Origin: JACMME01 sp051005015
Lineage (GTDB): Bacteria > Gemmatimonadota > Gemmatimonadetes > Gemmatimonadales > Gemmatimonadaceae
Assembly: GCA_051005015.1 (NCBI GenBank)
Contig: JBPCJT010000004.1
Coordinates: 1-11,538, forward strand
Direction of reading: 5' to 3'
DNA length: 11,538 nucleotides
Both the position numbers and the translations under genes were made by a program. The stretch's first letter is position 1. Every line of letters starts with the position of its first letter. The notes beneath the pieces are model-generated. The model saw only the letters and a list, made by a program, of their open reading frames with translations, was not told the origin of the DNA and did not search any database. Positions 1-6,816 of the stretch are shown here, one piece after another.

Positions 1-833
1 GCTAGCACGCGATCGATCAAATACAGCGACCGGGTCTTTTGGCGAAGCCCCTCGCTGCGGCGATGCAGCTCGATGTGAGCGCGCTCCAGTTGATCTACAG
101 TAGCAGCCACCTCCCTCTCGACCACCCCGGCGCGGTGCACTGCGCGCCTGGCTTCCTCACGCTGCTGCTCGGCTTCCCTTTCCAGTGAGAGGAGTTGGCT
201 TGCGTCCTGGGGTGCTGGCGCATGTTGAGCGGAATCTCTCGCAACGCTCAACTGCTGCTCTAGAACGCCGAGCTTTCGCAGGTATTCTTCATGAACGCGG
301 TGCGTCACATCCTCGAGAGTGCGCACGGCCTCTTCGCGTGCTTCCCGGTCTCCGAAGCGCGCGAATGCCAGGTCGAAAAGCGCGGCATAGGAATCAAAGC
401 GCTCCATCACGCGGGTGCCGAACATGCGACGCGGCTCGAAAATGGAGAGTACGGCGGCGAGGTTGCCGTCCGACGTGAGACCTCGCAGCGCAAGCAGTCC
501 ATCGTCCGGCAACTCGGTGACGCCGAGAAGCCGTGCGTATTGCACCGAATCGTCGGCCATATCAGCGAAAGCGCCGCCATGCATGAGCTGCACCCTGACA
601 CGAGATGGCAGGTGGTCGAGCGTCGTTCCTATTGGTATGCGATCGACCCCGCCGGACGCGTTGGGAACCAGGGAATCACGGAAAAGCTTCCGGCGCTCGT
701 CATAACGAATCAGACTTATACGCGCTGACCGATCGAGTTCGGCAAGCGCCTCGTCTAGCGCAACGAGCGCCGCCTCGAGATCGGAGGCCGCGCTGAGGGC
801 ATGAGCCAGCGAGGCGAGCGTGCGAGGAGGCAT
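1..833 (-). CDS. GAF-like domain and coiled-coil protein, 5' part only (runs off left edge)
   Basis: An open frame of 277 codons runs from ATG at 833 down to base 1 without a stop, so the C-terminal part is missing. An in-frame TAA lies upstream near 885, and this is the only ATG after it. Residues about 15-160 alternate short hydrophobic strands with loops and resemble a GAF sensor fold: ISLIRYDE near 39-46, then GLLALRGLTSDGNLAAVLSIF at 112-132 and a helix around 141-159. Residues about 160-275 are rich in E, R, Q, A and L and look like a long coiled coil. No signal peptide or membrane segment is visible, so a cytoplasmic protein is likely. GAF plus coiled coil usually precedes an output domain (histidine kinase, sigma-54 AAA, GGDEF or phosphatase), but that part is outside the window, so the function is unknown. 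It diverges from truA. Confidence 0.75.
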   Translation of the reverse strand, partial: MPPRTLASLAHALSAASDLEAALVALDEALAELDRSARISLIRYDERRKLFRDSLVPNASGGVDRIPIGTTLDHLPSRVRVQLMHGGAFADMADDSVQYARLLGVTELPDDGLLALRGLTSDGNLAAVLSIFEPRRMFGTRVMERFDSYAALFDLAFARFGDREAREEAVRTLEDVTHRVHEEYLRKLGVLEQQLSVARDSAQHAPAPQDASQLLSLEREAEQQREEARRAVHRAGVVEREVAATVDQLERAHIELHRRSEGLRQKTRSLYLIDRVL

Positions 834-869
834 CAAAGGCCGCGGCGTGAGTCTGATAAAGGGAGCAGG

Positions 870-899
870 AATGTAGGAGCGTTACTTGCGACCTGTCAA
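870..899 (-). promoter_or_regulatory. Putative sigma70-type promoter for the minus-strand GAF-like gene
   Basis: Read on the minus strand, a perfect TTGACA (-35) at 899-894 is followed after 18 bases by TACATT (-10, four of six matches) at 875-870. Transcription would start near 863, leaving a leader of about 30 bases before ATG 833. No clear Shine-Dalgarno sequence precedes that ATG. This is pattern matching only. Confidence 0.4.
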
Positions 900-912
900 T
901 CGCTTAGTGGAT

Positions 913-933
913 AGCCAAGCGCTTGACTTGGCT
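913..933. repeat. Inverted repeat in the divergent promoter region (possible operator)
   Basis: AGCCAAG (913-919) and CTTGGCT (927-933) form a perfect 7-bp inverted repeat with a 7-base spacer. Inside it lies a second perfect 10-bp palindrome, CAAGCGCTTG, at 916-925. A related half, CAATCGCTTAG, begins at 897, 19 bases upstream. The repeat covers the putative -35 box of the truA promoter and ends 14 bases from the -35 of the opposite promoter, as expected for a regulator site controlling one or both genes. Binding is inferred, not shown. Confidence 0.35.
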
Positions 934-950
934 CCGCTGATCGGTATGTT
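923..950 (+). promoter_or_regulatory. Putative promoter for truA and the downstream chain
   Basis: TTGACT at 923-928 (five of six matches to the -35 consensus) is followed after 16 bases by TATGTT at 945-950 (four of six matches to the -10). Transcription would start near 957-958, on the ATG at 958, giving a leaderless truA message. The match is weak and depends on 958 being the true start. The nested inverted repeat overlaps the -35. Confidence 0.3.
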
Positions 951-957
951 CCCGCGC

Positions 958-1728
958 ATGGTGCGGCAGACCATCCAGCTCGTGTTGCAATACGATGGCG
1001 AAGGATTTTCTGGATGGCAGCGCCAACCGGATTTGCGGACGGTCCAGGGAACGCTGGAAGCGGCGCTTGGTCAGATATGCGCCGAGCCTGTGGCGGCAAT
1101 CGCTGCGGGACGCACGGACGCCGGAGTGCATGCGCTTGGTCAGGCGGTTGGGGTCGATGTTCCGGAACGCTGGACTCCGTTTGAGCTCCGGCGTGCACTC
1201 AACGCCCTGCTTCCAGAGGATGTCTGGGTCGCGCGCTCACATCTCATGCGGTCGGAGTTTCACGCGCGTTACAGCGCACTATCGCGTCGCTACCGTTACC
1301 ATCTCGGGACTGACGAATGCAGCAAGTCTCCATTCCGCCGTCGCTGGGAGTGGTCTCTTGCGCGTCCCCTCTCGCGCGAGATGCTGGACGCGTGCGCGGC
1401 CGTCCTGGTGGGAGACCACTGCTTTCGCGCTTTTGCGGTTCGGGGTACAGCTCCATCGCAGGACATGCATCGCTGCACCGTACTGGTAGCCATGTGGAGC
1501 GATCGGCGTGACGGCCTCGCCTTTGAAATCGAGGCGAACCGTTTTCTCCATCACATGGCTCGGTTCCTCGTTGGCACGATGATCGACATCGCCAGCGGGC
1601 GTCGCCCGCTCTCCGATCTGGACGCACTTCTTAGAGCCGATGGCTCGAAAATCACCTCACCTCCAGCACCGGCACACGGACTTTTTCTTGACACCATACG
1701 CTATGCACCGGATCTCTATCTGACATGA
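958..1728 (+). CDS. truA: tRNA pseudouridine(38-40) synthase TruA
   Basis: TruA converts uridines 38-40 in the anticodon arm of many tRNAs to pseudouridine, in the cytoplasm. The family N-terminus is clear (VLQYDGEGFSGWQRQ), and the catalytic motif AGRTDAGVHA holds Asp54, the nucleophile, in the numbering used here. The second half has the usual FRAFAVRGT and the late HHMARFLVGTMIDI segment. Length from ATG 958 is 256 residues, near the family's usual 250-270. The start is uncertain: ATG 946 is possible, and TTG 886 has a good GGAG (876-879) six bases upstream, giving 280 residues, but the extra 24 residues are not family-like. ATG 958 is chosen because it places the conserved strand right at the N-terminus and fits the putative -10. 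The stop overlaps the next ATG as ATGA (1725-1728). Function is secure; the start is not. Confidence 0.93.
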   Translation: MVRQTIQLVLQYDGEGFSGWQRQPDLRTVQGTLEAALGQICAEPVAAIAAGRTDAGVHALGQAVGVDVPERWTPFELRRALNALLPEDVWVARSHLMRSEFHARYSALSRRYRYHLGTDECSKSPFRRRWEWSLARPLSREMLDACAAVLVGDHCFRAFAVRGTAPSQDMHRCTVLVAMWSDRRDGLAFEIEANRFLHHMARFLVGTMIDIASGRRPLSDLDALLRADGSKITSPPAPAHGLFLDTIRYAPDLYLT

Positions 1729-2392
1729 AGATCTTTCTGGATACCGCGAACCTTGACGAGATTCGATGGGCGACCAATCCGGGGCTCATCGACGGAGTAG
1801 TGACGAGTGCCGCGGCCGTATCCGCGGAAAACGGCGGGACTGAGCTTCCAGGGACCTCCTTGAAATTTGCCGTCTCGTGCCCGGTCCTGTGAGCGTCGAC
1901 ATTGCCGCTGTCGATGTAGATGGCATGTACCGGGAAGGCAGGGAGCTCGCGCGTCTGGCCGACAACCTCGTGATTCGAATTCCGATGATCGAGGAAGGAA
2001 TCATTGCATTGCGGCGGCTGTCCGCGGACGGAATCCGCGTGAGCACGACGCTGGTTTTTACGGCGGCGCAGGCGCTGCTGGCCGCCAAAGCCGGCGCGGC
2101 TTACGTGAGTCCGTTCGTCAGCCGCCTAGACGACCTTGGCCACGATACACTGACCGTCATCCGCGACATTCGGGAAGTTTTCGATTCCGCGCGCGTGGAG
2201 TGTGAGATAATCGGCGCTGCGGTCTCATCCGCTTTTCATTTCACTCAGTGCGCGAAGATCGGCATCGACATCGCAGCGGTATCTCCATCGGTTCTTCGAG
2301 GGCTCCTGGTCCATCCGCTCACAGATCGCGGATTGGATGAGCTGTTGAGCGACTGGAGCCGACGCATGGCGAGAGCAAGGACGGGAGAATGA
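1725..2392 (+). pseudogene. Transaldolase / fructose-6-phosphate aldolase-like gene, frame-broken and active-site-eroded
   Basis: ATG 1725 opens MKIFLDTANLDEIRW, the N-terminus of the small transaldolase family (TalC/FSA), but stops at TGA 1890. Homology continues in the -1 frame from about 1853 (DLLEICRLVPGPVS) to TGA 2390-2392. Adding one G to GGG (1851-1853) restores a full-length protein of 222 residues, so the lesion looks like a one-base deletion. In the restored numbering, which tracks E. coli FsaA, Asp6, Thr109 and Arg134 are kept. The Schiff-base Lys85 is Arg (codon 1976), Asn28 is Ser (TTNPS reads VTSAA), and Ser166 is Ala (codon 2219). Normal transaldolase chemistry is therefore not expected. 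Fold residues such as QALLAAKAGAAYVSPFV are well kept. Both ends overlap neighbouring genes as ATGA. It may be a decaying gene, a sequencing error in a catalytically dead relative, or a split gene. Confidence 0.75.
1877..2392 (+). CDS. Intact C-terminal part of the transaldolase-like protein (alternative annotation)
   Basis: If the frame break is real, the largest translatable piece starts at GTG 1877 and gives 171 residues, beginning MPGPVSVDIAAVD. It contains most of the TIM barrel (GRELARLADNLVIRIP, TTLVFTAAQALLAAKAG, SPFVSRLDDLG, then HPLTDRGLDELLSDW at the end) but lacks the first strand with its conserved Asp. GTG 1877 lies 13 bases before the stop of the upstream fragment (TGA 1890-1892), so reinitiation after that stop is conceivable. 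No clear Shine-Dalgarno precedes it. Its stop overlaps the protease start as ATGA (2389-2392). A truncated barrel is unlikely to be an active enzyme. Listed because it is an open frame; the whole-gene entry is the preferred reading. Confidence 0.45.
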   Translation: MPGPVSVDIAAVDVDGMYREGRELARLADNLVIRIPMIEEGIIALRRLSADGIRVSTTLVFTAAQALLAAKAGAAYVSPFVSRLDDLGHDTLTVIRDIREVFDSARVECEIIGAAVSSAFHFTQCAKIGIDIAAVSPSVLRGLLVHPLTDRGLDELLSDWSRRMARARTGE

Positions 2393-3807
2393 CGGTTCGG
2401 CGGTTGACTCTCGGGTTGGCGAGCTCCGCGCTTGTCGCGTGTCGTGGAGTTGAATCGGGGGCGGATTCTGCTACGGCTGCCGCTGCGAGCGTGCGTGAAG
2501 TTCACGCCGCACAAACTGCTGCGTCAGTGGACGCGCGCCGCCGGACGCCAATTACAGACGCCGTCGCCAGGGTGGCGCCCGCCGTCGTCACGGTGCAAAC
2601 CGAAGTAATCGAGCGCGCGCCGACAGATCCCTTCGATGCCCTCCTGGGGCGCAGCTCCGGTCAGCGCGTGCTCCCGGGACTCGGTTCAGGGTTCATCACC
2701 CAGGCTAACGGCATCATTGTAACGAATGCGCACGTGGTTGCGGGTGCCTCGAATATCTCGGTCGCGCGCAGCGATGGCACCACCTACCCGGCGAAACTTC
2801 TAGGCGCGGACGAACCAAACGATGTAGCCGTGCTCAAGATCGAAGCAACGGGCCTTCCGGTTGCTCCACTCGGTAGCTCAGAAGGTCTCATAATCGGCGA
2901 AGTGGCCATCGCGATTGGCAATCCATTTGGTTTCGTCATTGGCAACTCCGAGCCCAGCGTTACGACCGGTGTGGTGAGCGCCACTGGGCGTAACCTCATC
3001 ACCCCGACGGCTCAAGGCCAGATGTACGTCGACATGATTCAGACGGACGCTTCAATCAACCCGGGGAATTCCGGCGGTCCGCTGGTCAATGCTCTCGGCG
3101 AGGTGATTGGTGTAAACAGCTCGATTTTTTCACCCAGCGGCGGGTCAATCGGATTGGGATTTGCCATTCCGATCAATCGCGTGATAAGGGTGACGGAAGA
3201 TCTTCTCGCTCACGGCGCGGTCCGGCGACCATGGATTGGCATCAAGACGGAGCTTCCACTTACGAAAGATCCGCGCGGTGCGCTGCGTGCCGGAGTCGTG
3301 ATTCGAACCGTCACTCCGGGGTCGCCGGCGGCACGTGCTGGCTTGCTGACCGGAGACCAGCTCGTTCGAGCGAACGACCGAACGCTTCGAAATCCTTTCG
3401 ATTGGGAAGCTCTGCTACTCGAGGCACGGGTGGGTGAGCAAGTTTCCCTGGTAGTCGAGCGCGGAGGACGCGAGTTTGCCGTGACGGCAACCGTCGCCGA
3501 TCTCCCGGAAGTCAGCGCTCCAAAAGTGCAGGTGTTGCGCGAGCTCGAGCTGATTACGCTCACGCCAGCGATTCGATCGGAGCGTGGTATTCGCGCCGCG
3601 CGCGGCGCCCTGATCTACAGGACGAGTAATCGGGTTACCAACGAGATAGGCGTTCAGGAGGGTGACATCATTTTGCAAGTCAATCAACTGGCTATCGAGC
3701 GCGCACAGGATGTAGAGCGTGCGCTCGAGCAGGGCAGCGGTGGCGTGGTGCGGATGTTCTTCGAGCGCGGCCGGCGTGTCTATACAACCGATTTCGTAAT
3801 CCGGTGA
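2389..3807 (+). CDS. HtrA/DegP-family serine protease, predicted lipoprotein
   Basis: A 472-residue trypsin-like protease with PDZ domains, expected to degrade or guard misfolded proteins in the cell envelope. The N-terminus has a short RR n-region, a hydrophobic stretch and the lipobox LVAC, with Cys18 as the likely lipidated residue. A low-complexity Ala/Ser-rich linker runs to about residue 50. The protease domain spans about 55-275, with triad His115 (VTNAHVV), Asp145 (NDVAVLKI) and Ser228 (GNSGGPL). PDZ1 spans about 282-375 and a more divergent PDZ2 about 385-472. Many HtrA proteins have a cleavable signal instead of a lipobox, so the anchor is a prediction. The sequence AAGGA (2377-2381) sits seven bases before ATG 2389. 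The start overlaps the previous stop (ATGA) and the stop overlaps purB (GTGA). Which HtrA subtype (DegP, DegQ, DegS) it matches cannot be told here. Confidence 0.93.
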   Translation: MTVRRLTLGLASSALVACRGVESGADSATAAAASVREVHAAQTAASVDARRRTPITDAVARVAPAVVTVQTEVIERAPTDPFDALLGRSSGQRVLPGLGSGFITQANGIIVTNAHVVAGASNISVARSDGTTYPAKLLGADEPNDVAVLKIEATGLPVAPLGSSEGLIIGEVAIAIGNPFGFVIGNSEPSVTTGVVSATGRNLITPTAQGQMYVDMIQTDASINPGNSGGPLVNALGEVIGVNSSIFSPSGGSIGLGFAIPINRVIRVTEDLLAHGAVRRPWIGIKTELPLTKDPRGALRAGVVIRTVTPGSPAARAGLLTGDQLVRANDRTLRNPFDWEALLLEARVGEQVSLVVERGGREFAVTATVADLPEVSAPKVQVLRELELITLTPAIRSERGIRAARGALIYRTSNRVTNEIGVQEGDIILQVNQLAIERAQDVERALEQGSGGVVRMFFERGRRVYTTDFVIR

Positions 3808-5246
3808 GCGAAGCGGAGCAGTATTCATCGCCGCTTTCGGAACGATACGCATCCCAGGCAATGCTCGAGCTATGGTCGCCGCGCACGCGTTATGGCCTGT
3901 GGAGGCGACTATGGCTAGCTCTCGCCGAAGCCCAGAGCGAGGTGGGGACGCGCGTGGCAATTCCTGACGACGCCCTGCTCCAGATGCGGGCGCACCTGGA
4001 CGACATCGACTTCTCCATTGTAAACGCGTTCGAACGCCGCTTCCGTCATGATGTGATGGCGCACGTGCACGCGTTTGGGGAAGCCGCACCGGCGGCCCGC
4101 CCATTCATTCACCTGGGTGCAACCAGCGCTTTCGTCACTGATAACGCCGATCTGATTCTCATGAAACGCGGACTCGAACTGCTGCGCGCCAGGGTCCTGT
4201 CGGTGGTTCGGGCGCTTGCCGCTTTTGCCCGTACCTGGCGCGCCGAGCCGGCTCTCGCGTACACCCACCTGCAGCCCGCCCAGCTTACGACCGTGGGCAA
4301 GCGCGCTACGCTCTGGCTGCAGGACTTCGTGCTTGACCTCGCCGATATTGAATACCGGCTCGGCACGCTGCCATTTCGCGGAGTAAAGGGCACAACGGGC
4401 ACCCAGGCGAGCTTTCTCGAGCTGTGTGATGGCGACCACAACAAGGTACGGCGCTTGGAAGATCTCGTGACAGCCAAAATGGGATTCACACGCGCGCTCC
4501 CCGTTACGGGGCAGACCTATACCCGCAAGCTGGATGCTCAAGTGCTCGGCGTGGTGGCCGGAACGGCCGCCAGTGCGTCGAAATTCAGCGCTGACATCCG
4601 GATGCTGCAGGCGTTCGGAGAGATCGAGGAGCCCTTTGAGAGCGAGCAGATTGGATCATCGGCAATGGCATACAAGCGCAATCCAATGCGATCCGAGCGG
4701 ATCGCCGGCCTTGCGCGCTTCGTGATGTCGCTGGAGTGCAATGCCAATCAGACCCACGCCGTCCAGTTTTTCGAACGGACATTGGACGACAGCGCCAACC
4801 GACGCCTGGTGCTTCCGGAATCGTTTCTGGCAACGGATGCGATTCTGATTCTGGCCGCCAACATCGCATCGGGACTCGATGTGCATCCGGCGCGTATTCG
4901 GCGGCGCGTGATGGATGAGATTCCATTCATGGCAACCGAGCTCCTGATGGTGCGTGCCGTGGAGAAAGGCGCTGATCGGCAGGAGATTCATGAGGCCATC
5001 CGCAAGCACAGCATTGAAAGCGCTCGCGCCGTGAAGGAGGATGGGGGGCGAAACGATCTTTTCGAACGACTGGCGGGCGATCCGTCGCTTCAGCTTTCAG
5101 CAGAGGGCATGAGCGAGGTAGCGGAAGCCTCGCTGTACGTTGGGCGCGCTCCAGAGCAGGTCGACGATTTTTTGCGCGAGGTGGTTGACCCCATTCTCGA
5201 CCGTGCGCCAGCCACTGCCGAAGCGGGCGAGGAACTTCGCGTCTGA
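3804..5246 (+). CDS. purB: Adenylosuccinate lyase, animal-like type
   Basis: PurB removes fumarate from SAICAR to give AICAR and from adenylosuccinate to give AMP; it acts in the cytoplasm as a homotetramer. The 480-residue protein belongs to the fumarase/aspartase superfamily. Visible motifs are RHDVMAHVHAFG (81-92), THLQPAQLTTVGKR with His155 as a likely catalytic histidine, FRGVKGTTGTQASFL, and the signature loop QIGSSAMAYKRNPMRSER with Ser285/286. The string of exact matches to what I recall of human ADSL (also FERTLDDSANRR and PFMATE) is much closer than to the short B. subtilis-type or the E. coli-type enzyme. Translation starts at GTG 3804, overlapping the protease stop as GTGA. No Shine-Dalgarno is visible, which suggests coupling. 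The YSSPLSERYAS N-terminus supports the start. The stop overlaps purC as TGATG. Confidence 0.96.
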   Translation: MSEAEQYSSPLSERYASQAMLELWSPRTRYGLWRRLWLALAEAQSEVGTRVAIPDDALLQMRAHLDDIDFSIVNAFERRFRHDVMAHVHAFGEAAPAARPFIHLGATSAFVTDNADLILMKRGLELLRARVLSVVRALAAFARTWRAEPALAYTHLQPAQLTTVGKRATLWLQDFVLDLADIEYRLGTLPFRGVKGTTGTQASFLELCDGDHNKVRRLEDLVTAKMGFTRALPVTGQTYTRKLDAQVLGVVAGTAASASKFSADIRMLQAFGEIEEPFESEQIGSSAMAYKRNPMRSERIAGLARFVMSLECNANQTHAVQFFERTLDDSANRRLVLPESFLATDAILILAANIASGLDVHPARIRRRVMDEIPFMATELLMVRAVEKGADRQEIHEAIRKHSIESARAVKEDGGRNDLFERLAGDPSLQLSAEGMSEVAEASLYVGRAPEQVDDFLREVVDPILDRAPATAEAGEELRV

Positions 5247-6169
5247 TGCCCATGGCTGTAAGCGACTTGCCGCTCCGGCGAATGGGGCGTGGAAAAGTAC
5301 GCGATATCTACGACGCGGGATTGGATAGGCTGCTGCTCGTGACTACCGACCGCGTGAGCGCCTTCGATGTTGTGATGGCGGAGCCCATTCCTCACAAGGG
5401 CGCTGTGCTTACGCAGCTGAGCGCGTGGTGGTGCGGGCAACTCCAGGAGCTTGGACCCACGCACCTTATTACCTCGGACGCGGACTCGATTATACAGGAG
5501 ATTCCGGAGCTCGCAGGGCACCGCGATTCGATTGTCGGACGCGCGATGCTTTGCCACCGCGCTGCCGTCTTTCCCATCGAATGCGTGATTCGTGGTTACC
5601 TGGCGGGTTCAGCGTGGAAGGAATACCGCGGGTCCGGAACTCTCGCGGGTGAGCCGCTTCCGGACGGCCTCGAGGAGAGCGGCCGTCTGGAGCCTCCAAT
5701 TTTCAGTCCCGCAACCAAGGCGGTGTCCGGCCACGACGAGAACATTACGATAACGCAGATGCGCAGTCTCATCGGCGCCGAAGCGACGTCTCGACTGGAG
5801 CGCCAAACCAGGGCGGTGTACTCCAAGGTTCGGGAAGTGGCCGAGTCGCGGGGCATAATCGTTGCCGATACGAAGCTGGAATTTGGACGGGACAGCGAGG
5901 GAGAAATATTGCTGATTGACGAAGTGCTCACACCCGACAGCTCTCGCTTCTGGCCCGCGGACGGCTACGAAGCGGGCAGGCAGCAGCCCAGCTTCGATAA
6001 GCAACCCCTGCGCGACTATCTGGAGCGCGAAAGGGAGGCTGGCCGCTGGAACGGAGAAGCTCCACCGCCTCCCCTGCCGCCAGAAGTGGTTCGCGCAACA
6101 AGCGAGCGCTATCGCCTCGCCTACCGTTTACTGACCGGAACAGACCTTACACTATGGGAGACGTGGTGA
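5246..6169 (+). CDS. purC: Phosphoribosylaminoimidazole-succinocarboxamide (SAICAR) synthetase
   Basis: PurC joins CAIR and aspartate using ATP to make SAICAR, the substrate of the PurB encoded just upstream. Motifs include GRGKVRDIYD (the N-terminal nucleotide-binding strand), TTDRVSAFDVVM, FPIECVIRGYLAGSAWKEY, FSPATKAVSGHDENI, and the C-terminal IIVADTKLEFG with IDEVLTPDSSRFW. At 307 residues it is of the long type, like yeast Ade1 (about 306), not the roughly 237-residue E. coli type. ATG 5246 shares its A with the purB stop (TGATG). GAGGAA (5229-5234) lies 11 bases upstream. ATG 5252 is an alternative start that would remove two residues. The proline-rich GEAPPPPLPPEVV near the C-terminus is a normal feature of the long type. 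The stop lies inside the psd start region. Confidence 0.96.
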   Translation: MPMAVSDLPLRRMGRGKVRDIYDAGLDRLLLVTTDRVSAFDVVMAEPIPHKGAVLTQLSAWWCGQLQELGPTHLITSDADSIIQEIPELAGHRDSIVGRAMLCHRAAVFPIECVIRGYLAGSAWKEYRGSGTLAGEPLPDGLEESGRLEPPIFSPATKAVSGHDENITITQMRSLIGAEATSRLERQTRAVYSKVREVAESRGIIVADTKLEFGRDSEGEILLIDEVLTPDSSRFWPADGYEAGRQQPSFDKQPLRDYLEREREAGRWNGEAPPPPLPPEVVRATSERYRLAYRLLTGTDLTLWETW

Positions 6170-6816
6170 ACTTCGCGCGCGAAGGATGGATTTTCATAAT
6201 GCTGGCGGTTGCGATCGCTACCGGCGCCTTCGCCACCGCGGTGCTTCGGCGATCGTGGCCGCTTTGGCTTCTGGCATTCCTGCTTGCACTGATTGCGCTC
6301 TGGGTCGCCTACTTCTTCCGGGATCCGGAACGAACCGGGCCGCGCGGCAATCGAGTCGTCACCTCACCGGCGGACGGAAAGATCGTGATGATCACGGAGG
6401 TGGACGAGCCTGGCCTCGTTAAGGGCCGTGCGACCCGCATTTCCATTTTCATGAATGTCTTCAACGTTCACGTCAATCGCTATCCGGTGAGCGGAACCGT
6501 GCGGTACGTGCACGTCAATCCGGGGAAATTTCTGAACGCCGCATCGGAGAAAGCGAGCCTGGACAATGAGCAGAACTCCGTGGGAATCGAGATCTCGCGT
6601 CATCGCATTCTCGTTCGGCAGATCGCCGGTCTCATTGCCCGCCGCATCGTTACCTACTCCAAAGTTGGCGATACGGCCACGCAGGGAGAGCGCATGGGAA
6701 TCATCCGTTTTGGTTCGCGCGTGGATGTTTTTATTCCAACGGAATCCGTCGTTCTGGTCAAGGTTGGTGATCTGCCCGTCGCCGGCTCCACGGTGCTGGC
6801 CGAGCTACCCGAGTGA
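6166..6816 (+). CDS. psd: Phosphatidylserine decarboxylase, short type (pyruvoyl enzyme precursor)
   Basis: Psd decarboxylates phosphatidylserine to phosphatidylethanolamine at the membrane. The protein has two hydrophobic segments near the N-terminus (WIFIMLAVAIATGAFATAVL, then WLLAFLLALIALWVAYFF), followed by FRDPER and the family motifs SPADGK, FMNVFNVHVNRYP and RFGSRVDVF. The chain is expected to cut itself at Gly-Ser, with Ser184 (codon 6715) becoming the pyruvoyl group. The length of 216 residues fits the short, archaeal-like class, not the roughly 320-residue E. coli enzyme. GTG 6166 is chosen because GGGAG (6156-6160) is well placed five bases upstream, it overlaps the purC stop as GTGA like its neighbours, and the protein then begins directly at NFAREGW. 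ATG 6154 would add four residues but has no Shine-Dalgarno. The stop overlaps pssA (GTGA). Confidence 0.94.
   Translation: MNFAREGWIFIMLAVAIATGAFATAVLRRSWPLWLLAFLLALIALWVAYFFRDPERTGPRGNRVVTSPADGKIVMITEVDEPGLVKGRATRISIFMNVFNVHVNRYPVSGTVRYVHVNPGKFLNAASEKASLDNEQNSVGIEISRHRILVRQIAGLIARRIVTYSKVGDTATQGERMGIIRFGSRVDVFIPTESVVLVKVGDLPVAGSTVLAELPE

Noticed and set aside
185..728. Plus-strand open frames in the first 800 bases
   Set aside because: The minus strand carries a continuous 277-codon frame with a sensible domain pattern and coiled coil, which explains the region better.
871..876. ATG directly followed by TAG, with GGAG-like sequence on both sides (minimal ORF)
   Set aside because: Too short to assess. 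It coincides with the -10 of the opposite-strand promoter and the potential Shine-Dalgarno of TTG 886, so chance is likelier.
1841..1875. Programmed -1 frameshift joining the two transaldolase-like fragments
   Set aside because: No X-XXY-YYZ slippery heptamer is seen in the right frame and no clear downstream hairpin. A one-base loss in the GGG run is simpler.
3415..4104. A 229-codon minus-strand open frame opposite htrA and purB
   Set aside because: Antisense to two well-supported genes; composition is that of the complementary strand and no motif is present.
3915..4541. A 208-codon minus-strand open frame opposite purB
   Set aside because: Antisense shadow of a strongly conserved enzyme; no domain features.
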